This document shows positions 35,101 to 47,118 of a stretch of DNA of 64,000 bases, in pieces (the stretch's first letter is position 1; the number at the start of each line of letters is the position of its first letter). Source of the DNA: Phyllostachys edulis (taxonomy: Eukaryota; Streptophyta; Magnoliopsida; Poales; Poaceae); assembly GCA_036346405.1 (NCBI GenBank), contig CM070562.1:104856999-104920998 (forward strand). The letters run 5' to 3'. Below the pieces are notes generated by a model. That model did not search any database and was not told the origin of the DNA. It saw nothing but the letters and a program-made list of their open reading frames with translations. The position numbers were made by a program, and so were the translations under genes.

Positions 35101-37286
35101 TGGGGCTAGGAACCTCAATGCTTATGAACGAATCGATAAGTGATGGGCTAACCTCTCTATTGTCACCTACTAACCACACAAGGATATGTGCGTGTGGCAA
35201 ACCGCGCTTCTGGAACTCTACCGTGTGAAGAATTGTTAAAGATAAAGTATAGGAAGTTATTTGAATGAAAAAGCTAGAACTAAGGGAGAGAAAAAATGGT
35301 AAGAAGTGCAAAAGACGGCGTTAATTGCTAACCTGCTTTGATAGGGCCAAAGGCACGTCCTTCTGTTATGTCCAAAAGATACTCGTTTAGTTTCATGTGA
35401 TATAGTCTAATAGCGATATCAGGTCTATCAATTGTTTTTTGGCTAGGCTCGAATAGTAGAGTTTCTTCGATCTCGGGCCACTTAGGATTGCATGTGAAGG
35501 TTGTAAATAGATCAGGTGGGCCATGAACACGACAGATTGCTATGCCATCCTGGTAGTTCTCTCTCGTGTAATGGCGACCACCAGTGAAGCTTGAAGGTAA
35601 AATGTTTTTTTTTTGCCTATAGTATTGCCATACAAGCAACCGGAACCAACAGCATCTGTGATACCCTGGAAATGCTCGGCTCTAAACTGATCTTGGCATC
35701 TCATAATGAAGTCTAATCTACACTCATCAATGCAAGCCCTAGCATCCACCTTAATTTGTGCAGATAATAGGCCACAACATAAATAAGGGTTGTAGTCGTA
35801 TTTCCGATAATGAAAGAAGTAACAGTAATAGTCCTGCATGGTCATTTTAGCACGGGTGTTTGGGCGCGATAAATCGATATTGTTATAGGCGACACCTAAC
35901 CTGAATCCATGGTCACCATGCAGAAACAGGAGAGGATATTGCAGCGCCATAAAAGCAGGATGTAAAGAAGAAATCCGGCACAGGCCCGAGGCTTTATTAT
36001 GAACCACTATATCACGCGATGGAGTCTCAATAGAGAAGTCGGTAACCAATAGAGTAGAAAATTGATCAACGACCGGTAAATTGTACTGAGGACTATCTCG
36101 TGTGTTGGGTGCAACAATCCTAATAGCGACATGTTCATCTTCATAGCCGAGCAAACGGTCTCTAGCAAGTTTAAATTTTCGGGCTAATGGATTAAACTCA
36201 TCGAGCATGTCTATAAGACCTGCCACTATATCAGGATCTAAGTACCCTTCCGTGCTGTCAGCCGGTTGCAAAGCACTGATCCTATTAGTGACTTCGTTAT
36301 CGGTGTCATAACTGTAGAGCTCAGCAAACTTTGGAGGATTGCCTGGACTTGGCAACAAAGACCCTATACGATGATGGACCTGGCCATTAATTCGAAAGAT
36401 CGGTGGCCCGCGCCCCGTAGCAGATGATTGATCTATAGTTGCACCCATAGAAGTAAACACGAAGAGACAATTATATTGACGTATCTTTCTTATGAACGAC
36501 CTGGATCTACTATTACCATCGAACTTGAAAAGATTAGCTAGGAACAACGGTGGTTTTCTAAAAGACAGAATCCTAACTTTTCCGCCTTTACAACAAAGGT
36601 TGTAAACAACACGCCTTTGTGGAAGCGATGTTTGGCTTCTAACTCTTTCTTGGAACCAAAAGATAGCATGACAATTGGCATACTCATACTCCAGTGGACC
36701 GTAGTATGATCTCCCCGGTCTGAAGCTAAAAAGGATAAGCAACATACAACGATCAAGAGAGCAAAATCAACGATGATAAACCCACACACATAGAGCTAGT
36801 ATTTGGTTTTCGAGCTTACCTTTAAGCGATTCGGCATACTATGCTGGGAATCACGACAAAGTAGAAGTCAAAGAGAGGTCTACAGTAGGGTCTGCAAGAG
36901 CATAGAGAAATTAGCGACAGGTGAATCATGCGAGAAGAGATACCAAGAAAGCAAGTAGGCGAGACTGTCGAAACCTTAAGGCACAAGCGAGATAAAGACC
37001 GAAATGAAAATCGTAAACGTAGGACTCTGCATCAATTAAAAGAGGAATCATCTACCTGGCTGGGTAGAACGGCGAAAATTTAGCAGACGCCTATGTTTAG
37101 CACGGTTACACGCTGCACTAGCAGGGCTCATAATAGGGAAGTATCCATCTCCTGCGATCTCAAACATGTTAGCATATCATGAGAGTCTTCAAAAAAGAAA
37201 AATTGCAAGAAATAGGCATGACGTCTGGCAAGACATACTTCTTCTCTTGCACGCAAGAGTCGCTCTTTCTCTGTCCGCGCCATCAT
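32166..37286 (-). pseudogene. Helitron Rep/helicase gene (RepHel), multi-exon, broken
   Basis: Reading the minus strand: a short N-terminal exon near 37286 (MARTEKERLL); YYGPLEYEYANCHAIFWFQER near 36700, a zinc-finger-like start; the Helitron_like_N region (36000-35540); the Rep catalytic HUH motif GLPHAHIL near 35190; and KYLFKYITDQ near 34830, with the two-Tyr motif. The helicase follows: Walker A GYSGTGKT near 33710, VIWDEA, GGDLRQILPV, AMTIDKSQGQTL and QLYVAVSRV to the stop at 32166. GT donors and AG acceptors are visible between blocks (for example near 35328). Breaks: in-frame TAG near 33210, and a frameshift near 32815. Rep nicks and joins the DNA ends; the helicase unwinds them. Confidence 0.93.
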
Positions 37287-37974
37287 CTTAATACCAGGTC
37301 ACGAAAAAAAAACGTTTAAATAGCAAGCTTAGTAAAATGAACTAATATGTGACAGATCAAAGGCAACAAAAGACTGTGTAGACTAGTCGTCTAAACCTCA
37401 AATTGTTAATGCGCTATTCTAGGGCGACAACAGCAGGTAAGGAAATAAACACAGCGAAAGTAAGATAACAGGTTACCTAAAGTAAGCTCCAATGGAAGTT
37501 GCGCCCTAAACCGGGCAGCAAGCCGACGTGGCATACAATAATTCCGTGGCTGTAAAATAGATCTTCCGCTGTTTTCTACCTGGCACGTTCTCTGGCAAAC
37601 ATATATCTAACGATCTGGAAAGCATATGGTAGGCACTGGACAAATCGAATAGAAGCGCAGACTATCTGCTAAAACCGCTTACAGTAAAAATCATCGTACC
37701 TAAGAAGGTTCGACCGTGGAGAATGAAAAGGGATCGGGCCCAAATAAGTATCTGAGAAGGGTCTCCGGTCAGCAACCTGCCACAACGAACAATCAACAAC
37801 GTTAGGAAACGTACGGAAAAAAAAACGAGACGGCAAACAACGTAGGAAAAGGGCGAAATCTGAGCACAACCATAGCAAATCGTATAAGTACAGACGGAAC
37901 CGAAGCAAGGGCCAGCAGACGGAGGCAACGACCGCGACTGGGAAGAGAGATCTTGTCAGCGAGGCAACGGAAGA

Positions 37975-38330
37975 AGCGTTGTGGGCTGGGGCGACTCAAG
38001 GCGGCGGACAGCAGGCAAAGTGGCGACGGACCGGCGCGGGACCGCGACTAGGGAGAGAGATTGAGCCGGAGGGACCCAGGAGAGAGAGAGAGATCAAGCC
38101 GGAGGGACCTAGGAGAGGAGGTTTCGTGGGCTGGAGCCACCCGAGGCGACGGGCAGCAGGCAGAGCGGCGACGGCGCTAGGCGGGCGCAAGGTAGGGGGA
38201 CGGAAGAGGAGCGAGGCGGCGAGGCAGCGGAGGAAGCTCTGTGGGCTGGGGCGACCCGAGGCGGCGGACAGCAGGCAGAGCGTCGACGGAGCGGCGCGGG
38301 AAGAAGAGGCAGAGGCCAGTCGTTGAACAG
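37975..38330. repeat. GC-rich triplicated unit upstream of the Helitron gene
   Basis: Three copies of about 60 bp starting gtgggctggggcgac or close variants (about 37980, 38127 and 38240), each with GGCGGACAGCAGGCA-like text, plus a purine-rich GAGGGACC(C/T)AGGAGAG repeat in between. Open frames on both strands, no domain. Likely a non-coding leader. Confidence 0.65.
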
Positions 38331-38789
38331 TGATCCTTAGAATTTTGAGGTCAAGTGAACGAGTTTAATTCATCCCTCCCCTTTTGCATGACAAATGATT
38401 TATTGAAAAACAAGACGCGAACTGACGGTACATGCATTTGTCAATCGATGAAGCAGTGTGGAACAGTACGACACTAGTCAGTCAGGCACCACGAAGTGGA
38501 TCTGGATCCTCTTATTTTCAGCTGTATAAACAGTAGTTTGGATCCCGGTCCCCACGAATTCGTGCGCAATCAGATTGGGGAATAAGTCATCAATAGGATA
38601 GGAGCTGGAACAGTGAGTAGTATTGATGCTTGTCTGCTCGTGCCCACGCGTGTTTGTATAGGGTTGCTAGATTACCACGCACAAGGAGAAATTATTTCAG
38701 CAAACAAGAAAACTATACAGATTCTACTACTGAAAGTTGGTTGGACTTGTTTTAACCACTAATGATCCGGACTGCGTATGTTGCAAACA
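38331..38789. other. Intergenic DNA, nothing recognised
   Basis: AT-rich stretch between the Helitron region and the foldback element. No gene, terminal repeat or tandem array noted. Confidence 0.5.
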
Positions 38790-39002
38790 TGTGAATACTA
38801 TGTCTTCGAAGTTTTTAAAAGTTCCAAAAGAAAAATACCATATGTAGGGAAGGTGTTCTCTAAGGATGCCAAATTTCAAGATCAAACTCAGTCAACTTGT
38901 AAAACTTGCATATGAGACTTGAGTTTGTATCAGCAAAGAGCACCCCCTACATATGGTTTTTTTTTTAAGTCTTGAAAAATTTTAAGACATGGTTTTCACG
39001 AG
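38790..39002. mobile_element. Foldback/MITE-like element with inverted arms of about 55 bp
   Basis: The left arm (38795-38850) and right arm (38944-39002) are inverted copies. The inner part is ACCATATGTAGGG on one side and CCCTACATATGG on the other, with ATGTCTT and AATTTTTCAAG-like text outside. The loop is about 95 bp. No clear TSD, so the superfamily is open. Confidence 0.6.
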
Positions 39003-39041
39003 AACACTCTTGTTGCCGGACCTTAGTATATACTTTGTGCT

Positions 39042-39560
39042 TTTTTTTTTTGAATGGAGCTCAACCGAGCTTATATATAAAGAAGAAGAGAATTGACCCA
39101 GTTTATAAGGAAAACCGGGCCCGAAAACCTAAACAGACGTGCGGTTTCAGAGAGGAAAACCGGCAGCCAACCCCGAGACGACAAAACGACCTCAACTCGA
39201 ACAGAACGACACTCACACCGGGAGGCACAACCAGACAGCAGGCAAGACCAACCCAACTCAACTCACGCGCTAACCAACCAACTCAACAACTCGGTTGGCG
39301 GAGCCCTGCTCCCACGCCACACCGCTATCGGCAGAGCCCAGCTCCCACGCTGCTCCTCTAACGGCGGAGCCCTGCTCCCACGCCGCTCCTCACTGACACA
39401 CAACTCGGTCGGCGGAGCCTTGCTCCCACGCCGCTCCTCTCTAGTATCACAAGTCGGCAGTGCGTCGCTTCGGAGGAGTGCGCATTGGACCGGAAAGCTG
39501 TCGTGAAGCGTCAAACCAGAAGGAAGAGCCGCCGTGAATCGAGGACGTTGGGGTAAACCT
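39042..39560 (-). mobile_element. LINE 3' end with tandemly repeated 3' region
   Basis: On the minus strand the sequence ends AGCTCGGTTGAGCTCCATTC followed by a poly-A (plus-strand poly-T 39042-39052), as in grass LINE tails. Before it are four copies of a unit of about 29-33 bp containing GAGGAGCGGCGTGGGAGC (39297-39445). No RT region is present, so it is a 5'-truncated copy. Confidence 0.6.
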
Positions 39561-40409
39561 ACAGAAGAAAACGAAGAGGGCATGGGCTTCTCGAAGCGAC
39601 GCCTTCAGGAGCGTCTTCAACTGGAAACTTAATCTGCCCTGTCATCATACATTAGTAATGCTTGTTAACCTACCTTTGTTCTTAACAAATCACATGTGAA
39701 TAGAATGAGTTCCATGAAGGTAAACAATACTGGTACTCGTAGCCTTGGCTAGGAACTGGCCAAAAGAAAAGGGGGAAACTACTCTCACCTTATCGAGAGA
39801 TTGCTACCGTTACCAAATGCGGATAATGGCCACGTGCGGCGGCATCTTAAGGCGATAAAAGCACTCGGTAAAGCGTGCGTATCACTATTTACACGGACCA
39901 AGTGGCGAGAGCTGATAGCATCTAATAGCGGCAGTAGCATTATTCTGCAGAAAGCCTGTCGCCGTTGGATATTCTTGCGGGTGTCGTCTCGGATTTTTAT
40001 TCCGATTTCAAGCGCCGACTGATCGTTCTCAGAGCATTTTTTCAGCACAGGAGGTTTTGTCCTTTCGATTGGGAGCGGCGCATCCAGGGCGGCCGGGAGT
40101 TAACAGCCACTTGTTGCGACCTGAGATGCTTGTAAAAGGCGGAGGAAAATATTTGGAGGGAGAATCTGAGCAGAAAGAGCAATGGCATTCACTTCTGCCT
40201 GATATAGTGATATGTTCCTACTGGTCCTATGGATTGGTTGGTTGGTAGGAATGTGCATTGTATCGTGTGCGTTCGCGCACTTCGGCCATGGAAATTGCCT
40301 TGGAAATGCGCAGATCACAGTGTGATGCACAAGCTACCAGCCAAGTAGTTACGTGCTTGCATGATGAAAATGTGCTCGGCTGAAAGCCTGAAAGTTCCAA
40401 GTAAAAACC
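39561..40409. other. Intergenic DNA, nothing recognised
   Basis: No coding frame with family features on either strand. Ends with aaacc (40405-40409), the left TSD of Copia 2. Confidence 0.5.
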
Positions 40410-40641
40410 TGTCGTGTATGGTTTGTATATAATAAATTGAAACAAAGCGATGTGTTCGACAAGCAGGAGCGTAACGTACGTTTTTCGGACACATCCCTAT
40501 AGGGGAGACATACGGACGGAGCCGCAACTATTCGGCTCTCAGGGACATTGGTTTTGTTGAGCCACGTAAACAAATTTTTGTTTTTCTTGTATGCTTGTTG
40601 TGATTGTTCTCTCGTGCAAAGAGTTATCTCTGGTTCCAACA
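40410..40641 (+). repeat. 5' LTR of Copia 2 (with internal deletion)
   Basis: 232 bp, starts TGTCGTGTATGG, ends GGTTCCAACA. Compared with the 392-bp 3' LTR, about 160 bp in the middle is missing, including the region around the TATA-like CTATAAATATAT at about 48450, so promoter function is lost. Confidence 0.9.
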
Positions 40642-40643
40642 AT

Positions 40644-40655
40644 TGGTATCAAAGC
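40644..40655 (+). promoter_or_regulatory. Primer binding site of Copia 2
   Basis: TGGTATCAAAGC, two bases after the 5' LTR, close to the initiator tRNA-Met 3' end complement TGGTATCAGAGC. Confidence 0.88.
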
Positions 40656-40699
40656 AAGATTGAGATGACGACGCCAGGTGACGCCAGGTGCTAGGTTCG

Positions 40700-41532
40700 A
40701 AGTGGTAAAGTTCAATAGGACTGGTAACTTCGGATTGTGGTAGGCGAGGGTAAATGATCTGTTGGCGGAGTATGGATGTTCCAAGAGGCTACGCGAAGCA
40801 AAGCCAAAGCCGATTGAGGATGACGATTGGGAGGAGTTGAATGAGTAGGCAGTCGCGATCATACGACTGTGTCTTTTAGATAAGGTCATGTATCACGTGA
40901 TGGATATGACCTCGCTGAAAGAAATCCGGGACAAGTTGCAAACTCAGTTTATGTCCAAATCCCTAACGAGCAAGTTGTATCTGTAGCAGAGGTTGTACGG
41001 GCTAAAGATATAGGATGATTCTGATCTTGCATAGCATAGGAATGTCTTCAATCAGGTCATCACTGACTGAGGGCGTCTAGAAGTGAAGATCGCATATGAA
41101 GACAAGACGATTATTTTGTTATGTTCATTGCCACCTTCCTATGAACATTGGTCAACACTCTGGCATATGGGGAAAATACTATCAAAGTTGATGATATTAC
41201 CGTGGCCCTATTGGCACATAATCAACGGAAGCAGAACATAGGGAGAACTCTCAAGGTGAAAGTTTGTATATGAAGGGTGATCGTGGAAGGAAACAAAACA
41301 AGAAAAGATCTGGAAGACGCAAATCTAGATCAAAGTCAAGGAGCAGAAAGAATATCGAGTGCTATAAGTGCAAGGAGATAGGACATATGAAGAGAGATTG
41401 TCCAAATTGAAAGAAAAGAATGGTGTGAAGTATGATGAGAAGACTGTGAATGTGGCTAGAAACAATTACTCGGGTAGCAGCAATGCAGATGTTCTCTCAG
41501 TTTCAAACGTTCGGTTGATAGATGCATGGATT
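40700..41532 (+). pseudogene. Copia 2 gag with intact zinc knuckle, many stops
   Basis: Readable despite five or more in-frame stops: NRTGNFGLW, LLDKVMYHVMDM, LPPSYEHWSTLW, and then a complete knuckle CYKCKEIGHMKRDC (CX2CX4HX4C) at about 41360-41401. After the knuckle the frame continues to NVRLIDAWI, the start of the protease. It is cut there by the LTR starting at 41533. Confidence 0.88.
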
Positions 41533-43500
41533 TGTAGCACCCCGCTTATTGAAAATGTGGTACTACGTGGAACGTCATCGCAAGAAATATATAATAACAA
41601 AAGATATAAAATCCAACGAAACTTAAAACTTTAATATCTCTAAATTGTTCAACTATAAATAGTCCAATGGTAATAATGTGACCAGTAGAAGCAAATGGAA
41701 TTAAATAGAAATAAATAGTGTCACTACTACAAAAAGGCTAATACTGGACTCCTTATCACAGACAGTTGACCAAAACCGTCTGTATTACATGCAATCACAG
41801 ACGGTTTTGGTTTTGTGACCGTCTATATTACTGGCTATGCTAAAAATCGTCTGTGAAGAGGTAATATCACAGACGGTTCATTATAAAAACCGTCTGTGAA
41901 GTATCACAGATGGTTCTTAAGAAGTGGCAATCCGAGGGAGGCAATTTGGTTGCCTCCTGGAGAGGATCTTAACAAATGGTTGTCTGTTAATAGTAAGTCT
42001 GATCACCATCTATTCTTAGGATAAATAACACCATGCATGTAAGTGTTTCATGGATATAGGTGAGTTTCTCTGAGTTCTTTGCTCTTATCTCGCTTGACAT
42101 GAAAACCGCAAATGTTATTAGTTGTGTTCACTGATGAGATATGAAATGAATCTCCAGGGACAATAGGATGAACTTTATATGAATAATTTTGGAATGAAAG
42201 CTTATGCATCTATGGAATCAAAATCCTTACACATAGTTTACACATATGAATGTAAACAAACTTCTACATGGATAGAGGTGAGTTTCTATAGGTTGCTGCT
42301 CTTATCTGCTTTATAGATAAGAGTTAACCATTAAGGAAAACTCTTTTTTACATCCTAACATGATATCGTCAACTTATTATATATTGTTATCTTATTACCA
42401 TTCATGTTCTTTTTACAGAAGTTTGTGGTCTTCTTATTTAGTATGAAGAAATTTGCCGCTCGGTATTACAATACTTGAGCGAGACGTGATTGTAATTGTC
42501 TGAGTCTTTATTATTTGTTTCAACATATTTTATATGTTTCACTGGACTTGTATTCAAGTATTATCCATGTCGAGTTAGCTAACAAGGGACTACGAACTAT
42601 ATATATACACAAAGCAAGTTTTAAAGATAAAAGCAGCCATTGTTTGGAGATTTTGTAGAGAAAAGGCTATCACAGACGGTTCCAAATACCAACCGTCTGC
42701 GATATGTAAGCTATCATAGACGGTTTTATCTATAAACCTTCTGTGATAGTCAGCTATCACAGACAGTTTTGAGTTAATAACCGTTTGTGATAGTGTGCAT
42801 CACAGACGGTTCGAAAACCGTCTGTGATCACCTTATGTCATCACTGATCCATAAACTCAGACGGCTCATGAAACTATCTATGATGACGTCTTTGAACCAT
42901 CTGTAAAGACATTTTCTGTAGTAGTGTGTGACACACTAAACCGGTCCAGAGCTAATTAAAAACCCAAATGAAATAATTAAAGACAGCGCCACGGTGCTGG
43001 GAAGAATGTGTGTCACCCATGACCCCAATGCTTACATGGAAGCTACTCAACTGACTTTTTACCTGGAATGGAAAGAACAAGTGTGGGATTGGAAAATCTC
43101 AACAAGTATACTAAACAACAGCAAGGATAAAATAAATGTAATGGGAACAAATAATAGTCACAAGGTGTTCCAGGCAGTTGCACACAAGTGTGACTATGGT
43201 CAGAATATAAAGGAGGGATATGACAACATGGAAATAAAATTGTAATGTGTAATAGCAGAAATGTGGAATAGTGAAACAGGAGTAATGATAAGGTATTCAG
43301 GTTAATTGTTGATAAAGCAAGTATGACACCAATTTGATCATTCACATACCAAGTAATATGGTAATAGTCAGGCACCCGCCTCGACTATATACTTGTGGCT
43401 GGGTGTTATTATCTCAACAACGGAACTGTACAGCCCCGTACATTGTTGAGCGGTAGGTGGTGTACCCATATATGCGACACTAGATGGAATAGCTGAAATG
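41533..43500. mobile_element. LTR-like fragment inserted in Copia 2 (itself hit by CACTA)
   Basis: Starts TGTAGCACCCCG exactly where the Copia 2 protease is broken. This is a typical end of grass Gypsy LTRs (minus orientation likely). The CACTA element 41722-42926 interrupts it. The text after 42930 has no coding content. No matching second end with TSD was found, so the right limit is uncertain. Confidence 0.5.
41722..42926. mobile_element. Complete non-autonomous CACTA element
   Basis: Starts CACTACTACAAAAAGGC and ends (minus strand) CACTACTACAGAAAATG, flanked by the 3-bp TSD tgt at 41719-41721 and 42927-42929. Subterminal zones (41755-41920 and 42665-42910) carry many CACAGACGGTT motifs in both orientations. 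The 0.75-kb interior has no transposase. Length is 1205 bp. The left end is nearly identical to the CACTA end at 25124, so both belong to one family. Confidence 0.94.
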
Positions 43501-43537
43501 TATTTACAATGTGTGTGTGAGTGCGTGTGTGTGTGTA

Positions 43538-44542
<1,005 letters not shown>

Positions 44543-44905
44543 CCGCTTTAGTACTCTGGAGTATGTACTCCCACTTCAATATACCACTTAAACGCATATA
44601 TTATACTTCTTTATCATTTTTCAAGATACTTAAATACTAATTATAAGATACTCAATCTGACTTAATTGAAAATTTTTCATTGGAGCCCTTTGTTTTTGCT
44701 ATATACCCTTTTCATATATAAAAGAAGTATATACACAAATTTTGCTATAAAAGTGAAATTTAATGAATTTTTTATGGAACTCATTTTATGGTATCTTATA
44801 ATCATAATTGGAGTATGCTCAAATAGATAAAGAGGTATCATCATACAATTTAAGTGATATATGAGATATGGGAGTACGTACTCCTAGAGTACCATACCAT
44901 TTTCC
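44543..44905. mobile_element. Micron-like unit C (inverted)
   Basis: 363 bp, reverse complement of units A and B by eye (TTGCTATATACCC, GTATCTTATAATC, GGGAGTACGTACTCC near its right end). Bounded by the compound microsatellite and (TA)9 at 44906-44923. Confidence 0.78.
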
Positions 44906-44923
44906 TATATATATATATATATA

Positions 44924-45233
44924 CACACCACTTAAAATCATATGATGATACCTTTTTTATCAATTCGAGTATACTCCAATAATGATTATAAGATACTCAA
45001 GTGAGTTCCATGAAAAAATTCATTAAAGTCCACCTTTTATACCAAAATCCTTGCATATACTTATTTTATATATGAAAAAGGGTATATAGCAAAAATAAAG
45101 GGCTCCAATGAAAAAAAATTATATCAAATCGCATTGGAGTATCTTATAATTGGTATTTAAGTATCTTGAAAGTGATAAAGAAGTATAATATGTTCGTTTA
45201 AGTTGTATATTGGAAGTTGGATACGAAGCAGGC

Positions 45234-45234
<1 letters not shown>
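44924..45234. mobile_element. Micron-like unit D (left end trimmed)
   Basis: 311 bp in A/B orientation, lacking the first 50 bp or so of the unit. It lies between (TA)9 and (TA)30 (45235-45294). Confidence 0.75.

Positions 45235-45294
<60 letters not shown>
45235..45294. repeat. (TA)30 microsatellite
   Basis: Uninterrupted TA tract between Micron-like units D and E. Confidence 0.95.
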
Positions 45295-45301
<7 letters not shown>

Positions 45302-46283
45302 CCCCAAAGTGAGTTCCATGAAAAAATTCATTAAAGGCCATTTTTATAGCAAAATCTATTTATATACTTCTTTTATAGCAAAATCTATGTATATACTACT
45401 TAAACAAATATGCTTGTAACACCCTGGCCCAAAATCCGCTCAATGCCCAAATTTCACCATGGGCGAACCACACACATAGCACCCCACTTACACTTTCGTC
45501 CTCGCTTCATGTAAAAGGGTTAACCCGGAGGTGCTATGTTTGGACCCAACAAGCATTATATACTAGTACAACTCACTTTAGACAAGCAATGTGGGACTAA
45601 TCCCACCACACAACTCCTCATGGGCCACATGGGCCGCATACGAGTAGGCCGAGGTATTACATTCACCTCCTCTTAAGGGCTGACGCCCTCAGCAGCACAC
45701 CGCATACGTGGCAAATGCCCAGGACCACCCCTCGGTACACGTCCGTGCGTCCAGTGCAGGCACATATGCCATGCCATATGTCCATTCCGGGACCACACGC
45801 GCCATGCGCCATATGTCCGTGCCCCTATCCCGCACGCGACCGTGCAGCGAAGGTTGATGCTCTGATACCATCTGTAACACCCTGGCCCAAAATCCGCTCA
45901 ATGCCCAACCCACCATGGGGTGACTCACAAGACACATAGCACCCCACTTACACTTTCGCCCTCGCTTGTGTAAAAGGGTTAACCCGGAGGTGCTATGTTT
46001 GGACCCAACAGCATTATATACTAGTACAACTCACTTTAGACAAGCAATGTGGGACTAATCCCACCACACAACTCCTCATGGGCCACATGGGCCGCATACG
46101 AGTAGGCCGAGGTATTACAATGCTATACTTCTTTATCACTTTCGGTATACTTAAATACCAATTATAAGATACTCCAATGTGACTTGATTGAGAATTTTCT
46201 TTTTTTCATATATAAAAGAAGTATATACACAAATTTTGCTATAAAAAGTGGACTTTCACGAAATTTTTCATGGAACTCATTAT
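45295..46283. mobile_element. Micron-like units E (two partial copies) carrying the TRIM
   Basis: 45295-45395 is a truncated unit in A/B orientation. 45396-45414 plus 46120-46283 is one in C orientation, split by the TRIM. Joining ..aaatatgct and atgctatac.. after removing one TSD restores the unit C text (aaacgcatatattatac in unit C). Confidence 0.75.
45415..46119 (-). mobile_element. TRIM (terminal-repeat retrotransposon in miniature), possibly Cassandra type
   Basis: 705 bp with two 247-bp LTRs (45415-45661 and 45873-46119), nearly identical by eye, and a 211-bp internal region with no coding capacity. The perfect TSD atgct is at 45410-45414 and 46120-46124. On the minus strand the PBS TGGTATCAGAGC (45859-45870) follows the 5' LTR, and the PPT AAGAGGAGGTGAA (45662-45674) precedes the 3' LTR. 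Both are exact hallmarks of an LTR retroelement. Size and LTR length fit Cassandra elements, whose LTRs carry 5S-rRNA-like promoters. Here CCTCCGGGTTAA, AAGCGAGGACGA and GTGGGGTGCT lie in that order on the minus strand, loosely like the A box, intermediate element and C box. The 5S link is unproven. Confidence 0.92.
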
Positions 46284-46639
46284 TGGTATATGAAAATGGT
46301 CTGGTACTCCTGGTAGTACGTACTCCCACGTCTCATATATCATTTAAATCATATGATGATACCACTTTATCAATTTGGGATACTCCAATAATGATTATAA
46401 GATACCCTAAAGTGAGTTCCTTGAAGAAAATCAAGAAAGTCCACTTTTTATAGCAAACTTTGTGTATATACTTTTATATATGAAAAAAGGTATATAGCAA
46501 AAATAAAAGGCTTCAAATCGCATTGGAGTATCTTATAATTGATATTTAAGTATATTGAAAATAATAAAGAAGTATAATATATTCGTTAAAGTGGTATATT
46601 TAAAGTGAAAGTATGTACAAACGGGCGTCCTCTATATAC

Positions 46640-46640
<1 letters not shown>
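46284..46640. mobile_element. Micron-like unit F
   Basis: About 355 bp in A/B orientation with the same landmarks (GGTAGTACGTACTCCC, GATTATAAGATACC, GGTATATAGC). It is followed by (GT)7(GA)13 at 46641-46680. Confidence 0.75.
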
Positions 46641-46679
<39 letters not shown>

Positions 46680-46680
46680 G

Positions 46681-47118
46681 AGGGGGGGAGGGGGAATGGT
46701 ATATGAAATGGTAATTGACAAATTTTTATTTTTTTGGGGGGGAATGACAACCGAGACTAGAGTTCTCGCCAACCAAAGTTTCAGATTATGACAGTGGCCT
46801 AATCCAAGGTAAACAATCCTTCATTGATCATTGAGCCACTGCACTTACTACCTATTTGATCCAATACTCCAATCCTAATTACCACATGGTAGTGACCCAC
46901 AGTAATCCCATCGGATACATTCTAATAATTGACCAACCATTAATTATCTACAGTCAACCACAAGTAATTACGCCAGATGGTCACAAGGGACAATTGACCT
47001 GTCACTAATTAATAATTAAAGAATGACCATGTTAATTAACTAAGTAACCATGTAAGAGTAACTAGTAATTGGTGTGAGATAACCGTTGGGAATTAGATTG
47101 CCGCGAAGTAACTTTCCT
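46681..47118. other. Unclassified insert between the Micron-like cluster and Copia 2 RT
   Basis: A G-rich run at about 46735-46742, then AT-rich non-coding text with CCATG / ATTAATTA motifs. It may be the far end of the LTR fragment that starts at 41533, but no shared feature proves this. Confidence 0.4.

Larger units (their letters stand above)
32020..38330 (-). mobile_element. Helitron carrying a Rep-helicase gene (ends not located)
   Basis: A rolling-circle transposon, judged from the HUH Rep plus PIF1-type helicase encoded on the minus strand. The 5' TC terminus and 3' hairpin-CTRR terminus could not be identified by eye, so the outer limits are approximate. The left limit is where the repeat array ends. 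The right limit is the end of a GC-rich region (37975-38330) with three copies of a unit of about 60 bp, probably the 5' part of the element. Confidence 0.85.
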
